Source: Blautia glucerasea
GTDB lineage: Bacteria > Bacillota > Clostridia > Lachnospirales > Lachnospiraceae
Reading direction: 5' to 3'
Assembly (NCBI RefSeq): GCF_013304385.1
Contig: NZ_JAAITU010000021.1
Coordinates: forward strand, 1-64,000
DNA: 64,000 bases
Below, one piece after another: positions 1 to 9,751 of this stretch. Position 1 is the first letter of the stretch. Each line of letters begins with the position of its first letter. The notes beneath the pieces were generated by a model that saw only the letters and a program-made list of their open reading frames with translations, was not told the DNA's origin and made no database searches. The translations under genes and the position numbers were made by a program.

Positions 1-6
1 GAAATA

Positions 7-46
7 CGAAAAAAAGCCCAATTCTTTTTTAGAATCAGACTTTTTC
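7..46. other. Imperfect hairpin at a junction interrupting virB6-like gene
   Basis: The stretch has an inverted repeat with outer arms AAAAAG/CTTTTT and inner arms ATTCT/AGAAT around a T-run. Directly after it the virB6-like reading frame begins abruptly, with an in-frame stop at 30-32. It could be the end of an inserted element or a terminator carried by one. What inserted lies outside the window. Confidence 0.4.
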
Positions 47-47
47 A

Positions 48-245
48 GTGCCCTTGTTTGCATTGGCGTTCCAGGCATTTCTAATCATGGTGTGCGTGGG
101 AATCTACTCTGTTTTGGTACAGAGTATCGCCACGGACGGAAATATCTCAGGCGCGATATGGGCCTGCATGGGCTACACGGTCCTGCTGTGCTTCGCCCTG
201 TTCAAGACCGGCAGCCTCTCTAAGAGCCTGTTCGGAGCGCATTAA
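48..245 (+). pseudogene. VirB6/TrbL-like conjugation protein, C-terminal remnant
   Basis: The 65 readable residues contain two hydrophobic segments and end in FKTGSLSKSLFGAH. This resembles the conserved C-terminus of the CD1112-type VirB6/TrbL-like membrane proteins that sit directly before prgI in these ICEs; full family members are near 290 residues. In the same frame there is a TAG at 30-32 and the family sequence is not continued upstream. The open frame can start only at GTG 48, with no evident ribosome site. I read it as the 3' end of a gene broken by an insertion or rearrangement. If so, the inner-membrane channel component of this secretion system may be lost unless another copy exists. 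Confidence 0.7.
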
Positions 246-259
246 GGAGGCTTGATAAA

Positions 260-694
260 TTGGCGTATGTAACCATTCCAAAGGATTTGACGAAAGTAAA
301 ATCCAAAGTGCTGTTTGGACTTACCAAACGGCAGCTTATATGTTTCGGAGCGGCGGCACTCATCGGAGTACCGCTTTTCTTTTTGCTCAGACGCACGGCC
401 AGCAACAGTGCCGCCGCGTTCTGCATGATTATCGTCATGCTCCCGTTCTTTCTGCTTGCCATGTATGAGCGGCACGGTCAACCCCTGGAGGTGGTGGCCG
501 GACAGGTCATCCGCTGTATGTTCCTGCGGACGAAGGAACGGCCTTACCAGACAAACAATTTCTATGCAGCCCTGGAGCGGCAGGCCCAGGCGGAAAAGGA
601 GGTGAAAGCCATTGTTCAGAAAGCGAAAGCCAAAGCCGCAGGCACGACAGGCGGCAAAACCCGCGGTAAAGCTGACCGCCGCAGAAAAGCGTGA
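260..694 (+). CDS. PrgI family conjugation protein (VirB3-like position)
   Basis: A 144-aa protein opening MAYVTIPKDLTKVK, the usual start of PrgI family proteins (PF12666). Two hydrophobic segments follow at about residues 26-44 and 53-70, then a basic C-terminal tail rich in Lys, Arg and Ala. The start is TTG at 260, with AAGGAGG at 244-250. PrgI proteins are small membrane proteins of Gram-positive type IV secretion systems, encoded between the VirB6-like protein and the VirB4 ATPase, exactly as here. The 3' end overlaps virB4 by 83 bases in another frame, suggesting translational coupling. Confidence 0.88.
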   Translation: MAYVTIPKDLTKVKSKVLFGLTKRQLICFGAAALIGVPLFFLLRRTASNSAAAFCMIIVMLPFFLLAMYERHGQPLEVVAGQVIRCMFLRTKERPYQTNNFYAALERQAQAEKEVKAIVQKAKAKAAGTTGGKTRGKADRRRKA

Positions 695-3041
695 GATCAG
701 CCGTATCCTGGAAACTGCCAGAGGCGACGGCAAGGTACATTCCGCGCAGGATACTTTACCTTTCCGCCAGATGTACCCGGACGGACTGTGCAAGCTGGAC
801 GATCACACCTGGTCGAAGTGTATCGAGTTCGAGGATGTGAATTATCAGCTTGCGAAACCTGACGATCAAACGGCGATTTTTGAAGCCCTCTGCGATATGT
901 ATAACGCCCATGACGCTTCTATCGGGATGCAGCTCTCCCTTGTGAGCCGCCGCATGAACCGGGAGGATTTTGTGAAGCGTATCGAGATCGCGGCGCAGGG
1001 AGATCACTTCGACCATATCCGTGAGCTTTACACGCAAATGCTCCGCAAGCAGCTTGAACGGGGCAACAACGGTCTTATCAAAACAAAGTACCTGACCCTC
1101 ACCATCGAGGCACGGGACAGCAAAACCGCACGGGCACGATTTTCCCGAATCGTCATGGACGCCCTCAACCATTTCAAGGTCATGGGCGCTCTGGCAAAGG
1201 AGCTTGGCGGCAAGGAGTGGCTGGAAATGCTCCACGGCATCCTGCACCCGGACGGGGAACGGTTTGCCTTTGAATGGAGCTGGCTTGCCCCTTCCGGCCT
1301 GTCGGTTCAGGATTTTATCGCACCTTCTTCTTTCCGCTTCGGAGAAGCACGGAAGTTCACGATGGCGGATAAATTCTGTGCCGTGTCCTTTCTGCAGATC
1401 AGCGCACCGGAAATGGATGACCGTATGCTCACTGAACTGCTGGATACGGACAGCGGGCTGCTTGTCAGCCTCCATATCCGCAGCATGGATCAGAACGAGG
1501 CGATCAAAACGGTCAAGCGGAAGATCACCGACATTGACAGTATGAAGATCGACGCGCAGAAAAAGGCGGTGCGGGAAGGTTTCGATATGGATATCATCCC
1601 CACTGATCTTGCCACCTACGCAGGCGAGGCAAAGAATATCCTCCGTGATCTGCAAAGCAGAAATGAGCGAATGTTCCTAATGACCTTCCTGGTGGTGAAC
1701 TTTGCGGACAGCAAGCAAAAGCTGGAGAATGACCTTCTCCGTGCGGCAAGCGTGGCGCAGAAATATAACTGCTCCCTGGTGCAGCTGGACTTTCAGCAGG
1801 AGGACGGCTTCGTGTCGGCTCTGCCCCTGGGTGTCAACCGCATTAAGATACAGCGCGGACTTACCACTTCGGCGGTGGCGGTGTTCGTTCCCTTCACCAC
1901 GCAGGAGATTTTCCACGGCGGCGAAGCTCTTTACTACGGGCTCAATGCCACTTCCGGCAACATGATCCTTGCTGACCGCAAAAAGCTGAAAACGCCCAAC
2001 GGCATGATCTTAGGTACGCCCGGCAGCGGCAAGAGTTTTTCCGCAAAGCGTTCCATCGTGGGTGTGTTCCTGAATACAAAGGACGATATCTTGATCTGCG
2101 ACCCGGAGGCGGAATATTTTCCGCTGGTGAACCGGCTGGAAGGCCAGGTCATCAAAATCTCTCCAACCAGCACGCAGTATGTGAACCCTATGGATATCAA
2201 CCTCAATTACAGCGAGGATGATAACCCGCTGGCGTTGAAATCTGACTTTATCCTGTCGTTCTGTGAACTGGCGGCAGGCGGCCGGAACGGTCTGGAGCCA
2301 GTGGAAAAGACGGTCATTGACCGTGCCGTGCGGATCGTGTACCGCCCCTATATTGCAGACCCTCGCCCGGAGAATATGCCGCTGCTGGAAGATTTGTATG
2401 ACGAGATCAAGCGGCAGCCGGAGCCGGAGGCGCAGCGGATCGCGGCAGCGTTGGAACTGTATGTGCATGGCAGTCTGAATGTTTTTAACCACCGTACCAA
2501 CGTGGATATCAACAACCGCATTGTCTGCTTCGATATCAAGGAGCTGGGAAAGCAGCTCAAAAGCCTGGGTATGCTGGTGATCCAGGATCAGGTGTGGAAC
2601 CGTGTTTCCCAAAACCGGGATCAGGGCAAATCCACCTGGTACTTCGTAGACGAGTTCCACCTTCTGCTGCGGGGCGAGGTTGGTTCCTGGAGCGTGGAGA
2701 TTTGGAAACGCTTTCGCAAATGGGGCGGTATCCCCACGGGAATTACGCAGAACATCAAGGACCTGCTTTCCTCCCCGGAGATCGAGAACATCTTTGAAAA
2801 CAGCGATTTTGTATACCTTCTGAACCAGGCCAGCGGAGACAGGAAAATCCTCTGCGAGCGCCTGAATATCTCCAACCAGCAGGCGGCGCATATCAGCAAC
2901 GCAGGCCCCGGCGAGGGGCTGATCTTCTTCGGCAATGTGATCCTGCCTTTTGTGGATGACTTCCCGAAGGACAATGAACTTTACAGCATTATGACAACAA
3001 AACTTGGTGAAACCGGGAAAGGAGGCGCGGCGCATGAATGA
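612..3041 (+). CDS. VirB4-family conjugation ATPase
   Basis: The 809-aa protein has a Walker A motif GTPGSGKS near residues 468-475 and a Walker B stretch WYFVDEFHLLL near 676-686, followed by the TQN-containing segment of TraE/VirB4 ATPases. The length fits the family. VirB4 energises assembly of, and transport through, the type IV secretion channel at the inner face of the membrane. The start is TTG at 612 behind AAAGGAGGTG at 595-604; it lies inside prgI, and the pair is likely translationally coupled. The next small gene follows with an 8-base overlap. The frame is intact. Confidence 0.95.
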   Translation: MFRKRKPKPQARQAAKPAVKLTAAEKREISRILETARGDGKVHSAQDTLPFRQMYPDGLCKLDDHTWSKCIEFEDVNYQLAKPDDQTAIFEALCDMYNAHDASIGMQLSLVSRRMNREDFVKRIEIAAQGDHFDHIRELYTQMLRKQLERGNNGLIKTKYLTLTIEARDSKTARARFSRIVMDALNHFKVMGALAKELGGKEWLEMLHGILHPDGERFAFEWSWLAPSGLSVQDFIAPSSFRFGEARKFTMADKFCAVSFLQISAPEMDDRMLTELLDTDSGLLVSLHIRSMDQNEAIKTVKRKITDIDSMKIDAQKKAVREGFDMDIIPTDLATYAGEAKNILRDLQSRNERMFLMTFLVVNFADSKQKLENDLLRAASVAQKYNCSLVQLDFQQEDGFVSALPLGVNRIKIQRGLTTSAVAVFVPFTTQEIFHGGEALYYGLNATSGNMILADRKKLKTPNGMILGTPGSGKSFSAKRSIVGVFLNTKDDILICDPEAEYFPLVNRLEGQVIKISPTSTQYVNPMDINLNYSEDDNPLALKSDFILSFCELAAGGRNGLEPVEKTVIDRAVRIVYRPYIADPRPENMPLLEDLYDEIKRQPEPEAQRIAAALELYVHGSLNVFNHRTNVDINNRIVCFDIKELGKQLKSLGMLVIQDQVWNRVSQNRDQGKSTWYFVDEFHLLLRGEVGSWSVEIWKRFRKWGGIPTGITQNIKDLLSSPEIENIFENSDFVYLLNQASGDRKILCERLNISNQQAAHISNAGPGEGLIFFGNVILPFVDDFPKDNELYSIMTTKLGETGKGGAAHE

Positions 3042-3303
3042 TGAAAAATATGTGATTGGTAGCGGAAGTTTTCGGCTTCTGATCGGTGATTTGTATGATC
3101 TCTATTGTTATCATTTCAGTTTGACCCGCAGACTGGCGGAGGCTGCGGACGAAAAGGCACTTTTGAAAATCCAGAAAAGCGTGTCCGGCTATGAGCGCAG
3201 GATGAAGCGCCTTTGCAGGCGTTGGGGTCTACCCACGGATGATACGCCCTGGGCCTACGATACAATGGAGAAATCCATCCGGGAGCGGATGCTCCATGAA
3301 TAA
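3034..3303 (+). CDS. Small conserved-position ICE protein, unknown function
   Basis: The 89-aa product (MNDEKYVIGSGSF...) has no motif I recognise. It is soluble, rich in Arg, Tyr and Glu, and predicted helical in its second half. ATG 3034 is preferred over the upstream in-frame start because GGAGG sits at 3020-3024, about nine bases before it. It overlaps the 3' end of virB4 and the 5' end of the methyltransferase gene, so all three appear to be one translationally coupled transcript. Position alone suggests a role accessory to conjugation. Confidence 0.7.
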   Translation: MNDEKYVIGSGSFRLLIGDLYDLYCYHFSLTRRLAEAADEKALLKIQKSVSGYERRMKRLCRRWGLPTDDTPWAYDTMEKSIRERMLHE

Positions 3304-4318
3304 CCTGACCCATGTGAGCCTGTTTTCCGGCATTGGCGGTCTGGACCTGGCGGCGGAGGCTGCCGGGTTTGAAACTGTCTGCCAGTGCGAGTGGGCGGAT
3401 TTTCCGCACTCCGTCCTCTCCGCACGATGGCCGGATGTTCCCAGGTTCCGGGATATTACTACTTTTACGAAGGAGGCGTTTTTTGAAAAAACAGGACTTG
3501 AAACAGTTACCGTTATCTCAGGCGGCTTTCCCTGTCAGCCCTTCTCCACCGCCGGAAAACGGAAGGGCTTTGCGGATGAACGCTACCTGTGGCCGGAAAT
3601 GTGCCGCGTTATTACCGAGCTGCGGCCCCGTTGGGTGCTTGGGGAAAATGTTGCTGGCTTCATCAATATGGGGCTCGACAAAACGATCTTTGACCTGGCA
3701 AAAGCGGGATACGCTGTTCTCCCATTCGTATTTCCGGCTTGCGGTGTCGGCGCATGGCATGAGCGCCAGCGAACTTTTATCGTCGCGGCTGATGTTTCCC
3801 ACACCCCTTGCCTCCGACAACAACACCGCCAGGGACGCGGCAAGCCTGGATGTGTTCCTGTCGGACAATGGGATATTCCGCAAGAGGAACCGAAACGGGG
3901 CGATCTGGAGCCTGAGCCTGTCGGCGGCGGTATTCTATCTGACCCCGGTGGCGTCGGACGGTTTCCGCTCAACCTTGAAGCTGTCGGCCTTCGATCCGGC
4001 GAAGAAGGACGGGAACCTGTCGGCGCAGATCATCTCCCAGGAGCGGCCGGTGTCCGAAACGGCGGCGCTGAATCCGGATTGGGTGGAATGGCTCATGGGC
4101 TTCCCGAAAGGATGGACGGACGTATCCTCTGGGCCGCCGAACCGGAAGGAATCCCCCGCATGACCGAGCGCATGGATGACCGGGCGCTGCGGCTGAAAAC
4201 ATTGGGAAATGCGGTCTGCCCGCCCCAGGCCTATCCCATTTTCCGCTATATCGCCATGATCGAGAATGGCACCTGCGGTGACTTCTGCCCCTATGGAAAG
4301 GAAGGTGACTGCCTATGA
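3296..4318 (+). CDS. C5-cytosine DNA methyltransferase, with apparent internal frame switch
   Basis: The N-terminal part is a standard C5-MTase: motif I SLFSGIGGLDLA, motif IV GGFPCQPFS with the catalytic Cys, motif VI ENVAGF and motif VIII QRTFIVA. The C-terminus has motif X, LKTLGNAVCPPQAYPIF. The frame stays open for 340 residues. However, about 3,790-4,125 reads as a typical target-recognition region in the frame one base later (MFPTPLASD..., LTPVASD, LNPDWVEWLMGFPKGWTD), and G/C third positions favour that frame there. The annotated frame may therefore hold two compensating indels. On an ICE, the enzyme would modify the element against host restriction. ATG 3296 is chosen because motif I follows immediately. 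Confidence 0.85.
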   Translation: MNNLTHVSLFSGIGGLDLAAEAAGFETVCQCEWADFPHSVLSARWPDVPRFRDITTFTKEAFFEKTGLETVTVISGGFPCQPFSTAGKRKGFADERYLWPEMCRVITELRPRWVLGENVAGFINMGLDKTIFDLAKAGYAVLPFVFPACGVGAWHERQRTFIVAADVSHTPCLRQQHRQGRGKPGCVPVGQWDIPQEEPKRGDLEPEPVGGGILSDPGGVGRFPLNLEAVGLRSGEEGREPVGADHLPGAAGVRNGGAESGLGGMAHGLPERMDGRILWAAEPEGIPRMTERMDDRALRLKTLGNAVCPPQAYPIFRYIAMIENGTCGDFCPYGKEGDCL

Positions 4319-6294
4319 GGGAACTGAAAGCGACCGATAAGATCACGCAGAAAATGACCCGTGACGGTGCGGTATCGGAAAACCTTGCCACGGGCGAGGT
4401 GAAACATATCAGCAGCCGAGAGCCGGAAACGGAGCTGTCTGTTTCTTCGGAAGAATCCGCTGGCGCTGCGGCTGACCTTGCCTTGCGTGCGGCGGAACAC
4501 CATGAGAAGAAAAGCGCACGAACGGCGGAAAAGGCTGACACCCAGGCGGTGCGGGATGGTTCTGCTGCAAGGCAGCACCCGTCCTCCCGTCTGCAATTCA
4601 CCGAGGAAGAACGCGCCGATCCCACACTTGGAAAGTACATCGACCATTCCGACCGTGCGGCGGACAGGCTGGACGCGGCAAAGGCCGCTATCCCCACAAA
4701 GAAAGTTCTCCGTACCGAGCGTGTTTTTGACGAGACAGCCGGAAAAGGCAAAACGCAGCTTCACTTTGAAGAAGTGGAGAAACGCCCCAACGGACGCCTG
4801 CGGCACAATCCGCTTTCTCGGACGGTCCATGAGATCGTCCACGCCGCCCATGCGAAGGTGCATGAGGTGGAACAGGAAAATGTGGGTGTTGAGGCTGGAC
4901 ACAAGGGCGAGGTGCTGACGGAACGCGGGCTTGCCTACGGAAAAGGCAAAGTCCGTGCCGCCGTCCACCATCACCGCACAAAGCCCTGGCGTGACGCGGC
5001 GAAGGCAGAGCAGGCTTCTTTTAAGGCAAACGCCGACTACCTTTACCAAAAGGCACTGCATGATGATCCTGCATTGGCAGCTTCTAACCCGGTATCCCGC
5101 TTTCTGCAGAAACAGCGGATCAAGCGGAACTATGCAAAGGAGCTGCGGCAGGCGGAGAAAACCGCAAAGAACACAGCAGCTACGGCGAAAAGTGCGGCGC
5201 AGAAAGCAAAGGACGCCTTCAAGGAAACATTCCTCTACATCAAGCATCATAGCCGGGCGGTGCTGTTGGTGATCGGCATTGGTGCCTGTGTTGCTCTGCT
5301 GTTTGGCGGGGTATCTTCCTGTTCCATGATGGCAGGCTCCGGCATAGGTAGCGTATTTACTTCCTCTTATCTCTCCGAGGACGCGGATATGCTGGCTGCA
5401 GAGGCGGCCTACTGCGAACTGGAGCAGGAGCTTCAATATGAACTGGACCACTATGAGGCTCTGCACCCCGGATATGACGAATACCGTTTTGATCTGGACG
5501 AGATCGAACATGACCCTTATGTGCTGATCTCCATTCTCACGGCGTTCCATGAAGGGGTGTTCACCATCGACGCGGTTCAGGCGGAGCTGCAAATGCTCTT
5601 TGAAAAGCAGTACATCCTGACGCAGACCGTGGAAGTGGAGGTGCGCTATCGGACGGAGACACGGACAGACAGCGAAGGAAACGACTATGACGTGGAAGTA
5701 CCATACAACTACTATATTTGCAATGTGAAGCTGGAAAACTTCGACCTTTCCCATGTGCCGGTCTACATCATGGACGAAGAAACGCTTTCCCTGTATGCGG
5801 TCTATATGGCGACGCTGGGGAACCGGGAAGATTTGTTTCCCAGCTCCGGCTATGTAGACAAGTACACCAAACCGCCCACCACCTACGATATCCCGCCTTC
5901 CGCACTGGAAGATGAAACCTTTGCAGCGCTCATTACCGAGGCGGAGAAGTACATCGGATATCCCTATGTCTGGGGCGGCAGCAATCCGAACACTTCTTTT
6001 GATTGCTCCGGCTTCGTATCCTGGGTGCTGACACAAAGCGGTGTCTGCAATACGGGCAGGCTGGGAGCCCAGGGGCTCTACAACATTTCCACCCCGGTAT
6101 CCTCTGCCAACGCAAGACCCGGCGACCTGATCTTTTTCGTCGGCACTTACGATACACCGGGCGTTTCCCATGTGGGTATCTATGTGGGCGGCGGAAAAAT
6201 GCTGCATTGCGGCGACCCCATTCAGTATGCAGATATCAACACAAGCTACTGGCAATCCCACTTTTACGCTTTCGGGCGACCGCCCTACAACTAA
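4315..6294 (+). CDS. CD1108-family mobile element protein with NlpC/P60 peptidase domain
   Basis: The 659-aa protein begins with a long charged, Ala-rich N-terminal part (1-310, probably cytoplasmic and coiled). One membrane segment follows at about 314-336, then an extracellular region. A C-terminal NlpC/P60 domain runs from about 545 to 659, with catalytic Cys near 564 (FDCSGF) and His near 619 (VSHVGIYVG). Such proteins hydrolyse peptidoglycan stem peptides and open the wall for the conjugation channel, in the role of VirB1-like enzymes. The start ATG overlaps the methyltransferase stop as ATGA, so the genes are coupled. The antisense strand is also open over most of this length, but only as a codon-bias shadow. 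Confidence 0.9.
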   Translation: MRELKATDKITQKMTRDGAVSENLATGEVKHISSREPETELSVSSEESAGAAADLALRAAEHHEKKSARTAEKADTQAVRDGSAARQHPSSRLQFTEEERADPTLGKYIDHSDRAADRLDAAKAAIPTKKVLRTERVFDETAGKGKTQLHFEEVEKRPNGRLRHNPLSRTVHEIVHAAHAKVHEVEQENVGVEAGHKGEVLTERGLAYGKGKVRAAVHHHRTKPWRDAAKAEQASFKANADYLYQKALHDDPALAASNPVSRFLQKQRIKRNYAKELRQAEKTAKNTAATAKSAAQKAKDAFKETFLYIKHHSRAVLLVIGIGACVALLFGGVSSCSMMAGSGIGSVFTSSYLSEDADMLAAEAAYCELEQELQYELDHYEALHPGYDEYRFDLDEIEHDPYVLISILTAFHEGVFTIDAVQAELQMLFEKQYILTQTVEVEVRYRTETRTDSEGNDYDVEVPYNYYICNVKLENFDLSHVPVYIMDEETLSLYAVYMATLGNREDLFPSSGYVDKYTKPPTTYDIPPSALEDETFAALITEAEKYIGYPYVWGGSNPNTSFDCSGFVSWVLTQSGVCNTGRLGAQGLYNISTPVSSANARPGDLIFFVGTYDTPGVSHVGIYVGGGKMLHCGDPIQYADINTSYWQSHFYAFGRPPYN

Positions 6295-6320
6295 AAAACG
6301 ATATGGAGGTAATTTGATTT

Positions 6321-6593
6321 ATGGCAACGACACAGAAGATCCGCAATGACATTGCGAAAACCAAAGAAAAGATCACGGAGCAGCAGAAACGCCTTCGTGC
6401 GCTGGAGGCTCAGCTTGCGGAGGAAGAAAATCTGGAAATCGTCCGCATGGTGAAAGCCGTGAAGATGGACAACAAGGAACTGACTGCCTTCCTGAAAGCC
6501 TATGCCAGCGGTATGATCTCCCTGCCGGAAGGTATGCTGCAGGAGGGCAACACCGAGAATGAGGAAACGGAGGGATACGAAGATGAAGCATAA
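6321..6593 (+). CDS. DUF4315 family protein
   Basis: The 90-aa protein is almost wholly alpha-helical. Residues 1-40 form a Lys/Glu/Gln-rich coiled coil ([20 protein letters not shown]), followed by a short region on which the helix continues and an acidic tail. It matches DUF4315, which is always found between the NlpC/P60 protein and the DUF4366 protein in these ICEs. The ribosome site GGAGG is at 6305-6309. The function is unknown; a structural or adaptor role at the secretion apparatus is possible. The 3' end overlaps the next gene by 11 bases. Confidence 0.85.
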   Translation: MATTQKIRNDIAKTKEKITEQQKRLRALEAQLAEEENLEIVRMVKAVKMDNKELTAFLKAYASGMISLPEGMLQEGNTENEETEGYEDEA

Positions 6594-7659
6594 CTTTATG
6601 ACAAAAATGGTATCGGCTCTTTTGGCGGTGGTGCTCAGCACTGCCGCTTTTTCTGTCACCGCCTTTGCCAGCGGCGGCGAGGAAACCACGGAGCCCGTGG
6701 CTGAACAGGAAACGGCTGGGGATGTCTCTGATCTACTTTCCGCTCTGGCAGGCAGCCGGGTCGCGGTATCCGTCACCGAGAACGGTATCCAGTTCAGTTC
6801 CGGCGAAAATGACTCTGAGCAGACCGGCATCGTCACCACGGGCGGCGGCAATCTGAATGTCCGCACGGGCGCCGGAATGGACTATACCGCCTTCGCCCAG
6901 CTTCCCAACGGAACGACCGTGAAGGTGATCGGCACGGACGGCGACTGGCTGAAGGTCATCCTGCCGGAAAAGGTCGGCTATGTCTATTCCGGCTACATGA
7001 CGGTAAGTGACGGCGAGGCTGGCTCCGGGGGAGGTTCTTTCTCTCTGGATGCGGAAACGCTGGAAAATCTGCTGGGGATGCTGGGCGGCGGTTTGAATGG
7101 CGGTGCTGCCCTGACGCCGGACGGGAACCTTTCGCTGATTGACGATATCGGCAGCCCTGCCACCAGTGGCAAGCAGTTTATTACAGTAGAAACGAAGAAC
7201 GGCAATGTGTTCTATCTCATTATCGACCGTGACGACGAGGGCGAGGAAACCGTGCATTTTCTGAACCAGGTGGATGAAGCCGACCTCATGGCGCTTACGG
7301 AGGATGGAGAAAAGGCGGAAACACCTATTGTCTGCACCTGTACGGAGAAGTGCCAGGCCGGAGCGGTCAATACCGCTTGCCCGGTCTGCGTAAAGAACCT
7401 CAGTGAATGTGTTGGCACAGAACAGAAAGCTGCGGAGCCCACCGAGCCGGAGAATCCGGAACCCGAAAAGAAAAGCAATACCGGGGCGATCCTGGCGGTG
7501 CTGCTGATCCTTGCAGCCGGAGGTGGTACGGCGGTCTATTTCCTGGTGCTGAAACCGAAGCAGGGAAAGAAAGTTCCCGCTGATCTGGATGATTTCGACC
7601 TGGAGGATGAAGAAGAATATCTGACCGAGGACGAGGAAACGGAGGAAAAGAATGAGTAA
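6583..7659 (+). CDS. DUF4366 surface protein with SH3b domain
   Basis: The 358-aa protein has an N-terminal signal sequence ([19 protein letters not shown]..., cleavage likely after AFA). A bacterial SH3 domain at about 88-142 includes [12 protein letters not shown] and GYVYSGYM. A Gly-rich linker leads to the DUF4366 core, with a Cys cluster (CTCTEKC...CPVC), and a C-terminal membrane segment ([16 protein letters not shown]) precedes an acidic cytoplasmic tail. SH3b domains commonly bind cell-wall peptides, so this is probably a wall-facing part of the conjugation machinery. ATG 6583 is favoured by GGAGG at 6570-6574 and by the signal peptide starting there. It overlaps topB by 8 bases. Confidence 0.88.
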   Translation: MKHNFMTKMVSALLAVVLSTAAFSVTAFASGGEETTEPVAEQETAGDVSDLLSALAGSRVAVSVTENGIQFSSGENDSEQTGIVTTGGGNLNVRTGAGMDYTAFAQLPNGTTVKVIGTDGDWLKVILPEKVGYVYSGYMTVSDGEAGSGGGSFSLDAETLENLLGMLGGGLNGGAALTPDGNLSLIDDIGSPATSGKQFITVETKNGNVFYLIIDRDDEGEETVHFLNQVDEADLMALTEDGEKAETPIVCTCTEKCQAGAVNTACPVCVKNLSECVGTEQKAAEPTEPENPEPEKKSNTGAILAVLLILAAGGGTAVYFLVLKPKQGKKVPADLDDFDLEDEEEYLTEDEETEEKNE

Positions 7660-9751
7660 ACTGATTATCGCGGAAAAACCGAGTGTGGCAAAATCTATCG
7701 CATCGGCCCTGGGTGCTTCATCCAGGGCCGATGGCTTTTATGAGGGCAACGGCCTTCTTGTGTCCTGGTGCGTGGGTCACCTGGTATCCCCGATGGATGC
7801 GGGCAGCTATGACGAGCGTTTCAAGAAATGGCGCTATGATGATCTTCCCATTCTGCCGGAGCCATTTCGCTATGTGCTGGCACCAGGCAAGGAGGATGCT
7901 TTTGAAAATCTCCGTGTCCTGATGAACCGCCCCGATGTGGATACCATCGTCAATGCCTGTGACGCCGGGCGTGAAGGGGAGCTGATCTTCCGGCTGGTGT
8001 ATGAAATGGCTGGATGCCGCAAGCCAATTCTTCGTCTCTGGATTTCTTCGATGGAGGACAGCGCTATCCGGGAGGGTTTTTCTGATTTGCGCCCCGGCGC
8101 CGACTATGAAGCCCTGTATCAATCCGCACTCTGCCGCCAGAAAGCGGATTGGCTGGTGGGGATCAACGCCACTCGTCTTTTCTCCGTTCTCTATCACCGC
8201 ACCTTGAATGTGGGGCGTGTCCAGACACCCACATTGGCAATGCTGGCGGAGCGTGACGCAAAGATCACGCTGTTCCACAAAGAGAAATATCATCTGCTTC
8301 GCCTGACGCTGGACGGAGCCGAGGCGGTGTCGGAGAAGTTCACCGATCCAACGGAGGCGGAACAGGCAGCGGCCATGTGCAAGGGTGCGGCCGTCACCTG
8401 TACTTCCGTCACGAAGGAGCAGAAGAAGGAACAGCCGCCGAAGCTCTATGATCTTACCACCTTGCAGCGGGAGGCGAACCGCCTGTTCGGATACACGGCG
8501 AAGCAGACCCTTGACTACGCCCAGAGCCTCTACGAAAAGAAGCTGCTGACCTATCCCCGCACGGACAGCCGGTATCTGACCTCCGACATGGCGGAAACAG
8601 CCTCCTGCGTCATCCATCTGGCGGCGAACGTGCCGCCCTTTGATAGCTGCAGTAACTTCTTCCCGCTGGTAGAGTCCATGATCTCCGACAAGGATGTATC
8701 CGACCACCACGCCATTATCCCCACATTGGAGATCGAGAAAGCGGATATCCCCGCCCTGTCCCTGGGCGAGCGTGAGCTGCTTCTTCTGGTCTGCTGCCGT
8801 CTGCTGTGCGCATCGGCGGAGCCCTATGTGTATGAGGCGGTCACGGCTGCCTTTGGCTGCGGCGGCCATTCCTTCACCGCAAAGGGTAGGCGCGTCCTCT
8901 CCGAGGGCTGGCGGGAGATCGACCACATTTTCCGTACCTCCCTGAAAGAAAAGCCTGTTGATGGGGACGGCGGCACGCTCCCGGACTTCACCGAAGGGCA
9001 GACTTTTGACGGTGCGGAGGTTTCCGTTACCGAGCATTTCACCCAGCCGCCGAAGCCCTACACCGAAGATACCCTTCTGTCCGCTATGGAGAACGCAGGC
9101 AAGGACGATATCCCCGACGAGGCAGAGCGAAAAGGTCTTGGCACGCCTGCGACCAGGGCGGCTATCATCGAAAAACTGGTGGCAGCCGGATTTGTGGAGC
9201 GCAAGGGCAAGAGCCTGATCCCCACAAAAGCCGGTATCAACCTTGTCACGGTCCTGCCGGAGCCGCTGACCTCTCCCATGCTGACGGCGGAGTGGGAGCA
9301 GAAATTGACGGAGATCGCAAAGGGCGGCGCTGACCCGGATATCTTCATGGACGGTATCCGCACGATGGTTCAGGAGATTGTGTCCACCTATTCCTGCATT
9401 TCCGAGGATGGCAAAAAGCTGTTTGCCCCGGAGAAGGATGTGATAGGCACCTGCCCCCGCTGTGGTCAGCCGGTCTATGAGGGCAAGAAAAACTTTGCGT
9501 GTTCGGATCGGTCCTGCGGTTTTGTCCTCTGGAAAAATGACCGCTTCTGGACGAGCCGCAAGAAGGAGCTGACAAAGAAGATGGCGGCGGACCTTCTGAA
9601 AAAGGGCCGCACCAATGTCAAGGGAATGTGGTCTGAAAAGAAGCAGGCTGCTTATGACGCCGCGGTGATCCTGGACGACACGGGCGGCAAGTACATCAAT
9701 TTCAAGCTGGAATTTCCGAAAAGAAAGGTTGGTGCTGATGGCAGAAAATAA
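7652..9751 (+). CDS. topB: DNA topoisomerase III (type IA)
   Basis: The 699-aa protein starts with the Toprim motif [15 protein letters not shown]. Further on it has the acidic [10 protein letters not shown] stretch, [17 protein letters not shown], and the active-site Tyr in [18 protein letters not shown]-terminal zinc ribbon carries CPRCG...CSDRSCGF. Type IA topoisomerases relax negatively supercoiled DNA and decatenate by passing single strands. ICE copies probably help resolve DNA during processing and transfer. ATG 7652 overlaps the DUF4366 stop. The enzyme appears intact. Confidence 0.96.
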   Translation: MSKLIIAEKPSVAKSIASALGASSRADGFYEGNGLLVSWCVGHLVSPMDAGSYDERFKKWRYDDLPILPEPFRYVLAPGKEDAFENLRVLMNRPDVDTIVNACDAGREGELIFRLVYEMAGCRKPILRLWISSMEDSAIREGFSDLRPGADYEALYQSALCRQKADWLVGINATRLFSVLYHRTLNVGRVQTPTLAMLAERDAKITLFHKEKYHLLRLTLDGAEAVSEKFTDPTEAEQAAAMCKGAAVTCTSVTKEQKKEQPPKLYDLTTLQREANRLFGYTAKQTLDYAQSLYEKKLLTYPRTDSRYLTSDMAETASCVIHLAANVPPFDSCSNFFPLVESMISDKDVSDHHAIIPTLEIEKADIPALSLGERELLLLVCCRLLCASAEPYVYEAVTAAFGCGGHSFTAKGRRVLSEGWREIDHIFRTSLKEKPVDGDGGTLPDFTEGQTFDGAEVSVTEHFTQPPKPYTEDTLLSAMENAGKDDIPDEAERKGLGTPATRAAIIEKLVAAGFVERKGKSLIPTKAGINLVTVLPEPLTSPMLTAEWEQKLTEIAKGGADPDIFMDGIRTMVQEIVSTYSCISEDGKKLFAPEKDVIGTCPRCGQPVYEGKKNFACSDRSCGFVLWKNDRFWTSRKKELTKKMAADLLKKGRTNVKGMWSEKKQAAYDAAVILDDTGGKYINFKLEFPKRKVGADGRK

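Noticed and set aside
4291-6261. 656-codon open frame antisense to the NlpC/P60 gene
   Set aside because: Same shadow effect; no family-like motif, while the plus strand carries a clear peptidase domain.
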